A DNA stretch of 6,325 bases, from NCBI GenBank assembly GCA_016932235.1, contig JAFGDF010000026.1, positions 1 through 6,325 of the forward strand. Reading direction: 5' to 3'. The notes beneath the pieces were generated by a model that worked only from the letters and a program-made list of their open reading frames with translations, ran no database searches and was not told where the DNA came from. This DNA comes from Deltaproteobacteria bacterium. Its GTDB lineage: Bacteria > Desulfobacterota > DSM-4660 > Desulfatiglandales > HGW-15. Position numbers and translations under genes: made by a program. This document shows positions 6,324 to 6,325 of the stretch, in pieces (position 1 is the first letter of the stretch; the number at the start of each line of letters is the position of its first letter).

Positions 6324-6325
6324 AG

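Overview
The window looks like part of a Gram-negative, probably anaerobic or respiratory bacterial genome. A Desulfobacterota- or Nitrospirota-like source fits best, but this is inference from gene content. The evidence is an outer-membrane beta-barrel protein, a lipoprotein, an exported multihaem c-type cytochrome, and a gene that appears to need selenocysteine (Sec) insertion. All four proteins carry an export signal, so this is a cell-envelope gene neighbourhood.

Layout. Positions 1-800, minus strand, hold the 5' part of a Phenol_MetA_deg-type outer-membrane protein that runs off the left edge. Positions 801-1144 are a divergent, AT-rich intergenic region with a strong sigma70-type promoter reading right (TTGACA 1044-1049, TATAGT 1067-1072, 17-base spacer). 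Positions 1145-2896 are one 583-codon gene of the UGSC (seleno)protein type, interrupted only by an in-frame TGA at 1553-1555. Reading that TGA as Sec gives a U-H-G-C redox motif. A bacterial SECIS-like hairpin follows, with its upper stem 11 nt and its apical loop 17 nt after the UGA. A conventional ORF caller would split this gene into two pieces (1145-1555 and a GTG start at 1574). After 22 bases comes a type-B carboxylesterase lipoprotein (2919-4466). A 60-base near-perfect palindrome (4474-4533) then separates it from a five-haem cytochrome c with an N-terminal carboxypeptidase-regulatory-like domain (4551-6323).

How they may work together (inference): the selenoprotein and esterase look like one transcription unit from the 1044-1072 promoter. 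The cytochrome may be read through the palindrome or expressed separately. A secreted U-x-x-C redox protein, an envelope esterase, a multihaem cytochrome and an outer-membrane barrel could form an extracytoplasmic pathway that takes up and hydrolyses an ester-type organic compound and exchanges electrons with the respiratory chain. The substrate cannot be read from the sequence. The main discovery is the hidden exported selenoprotein.
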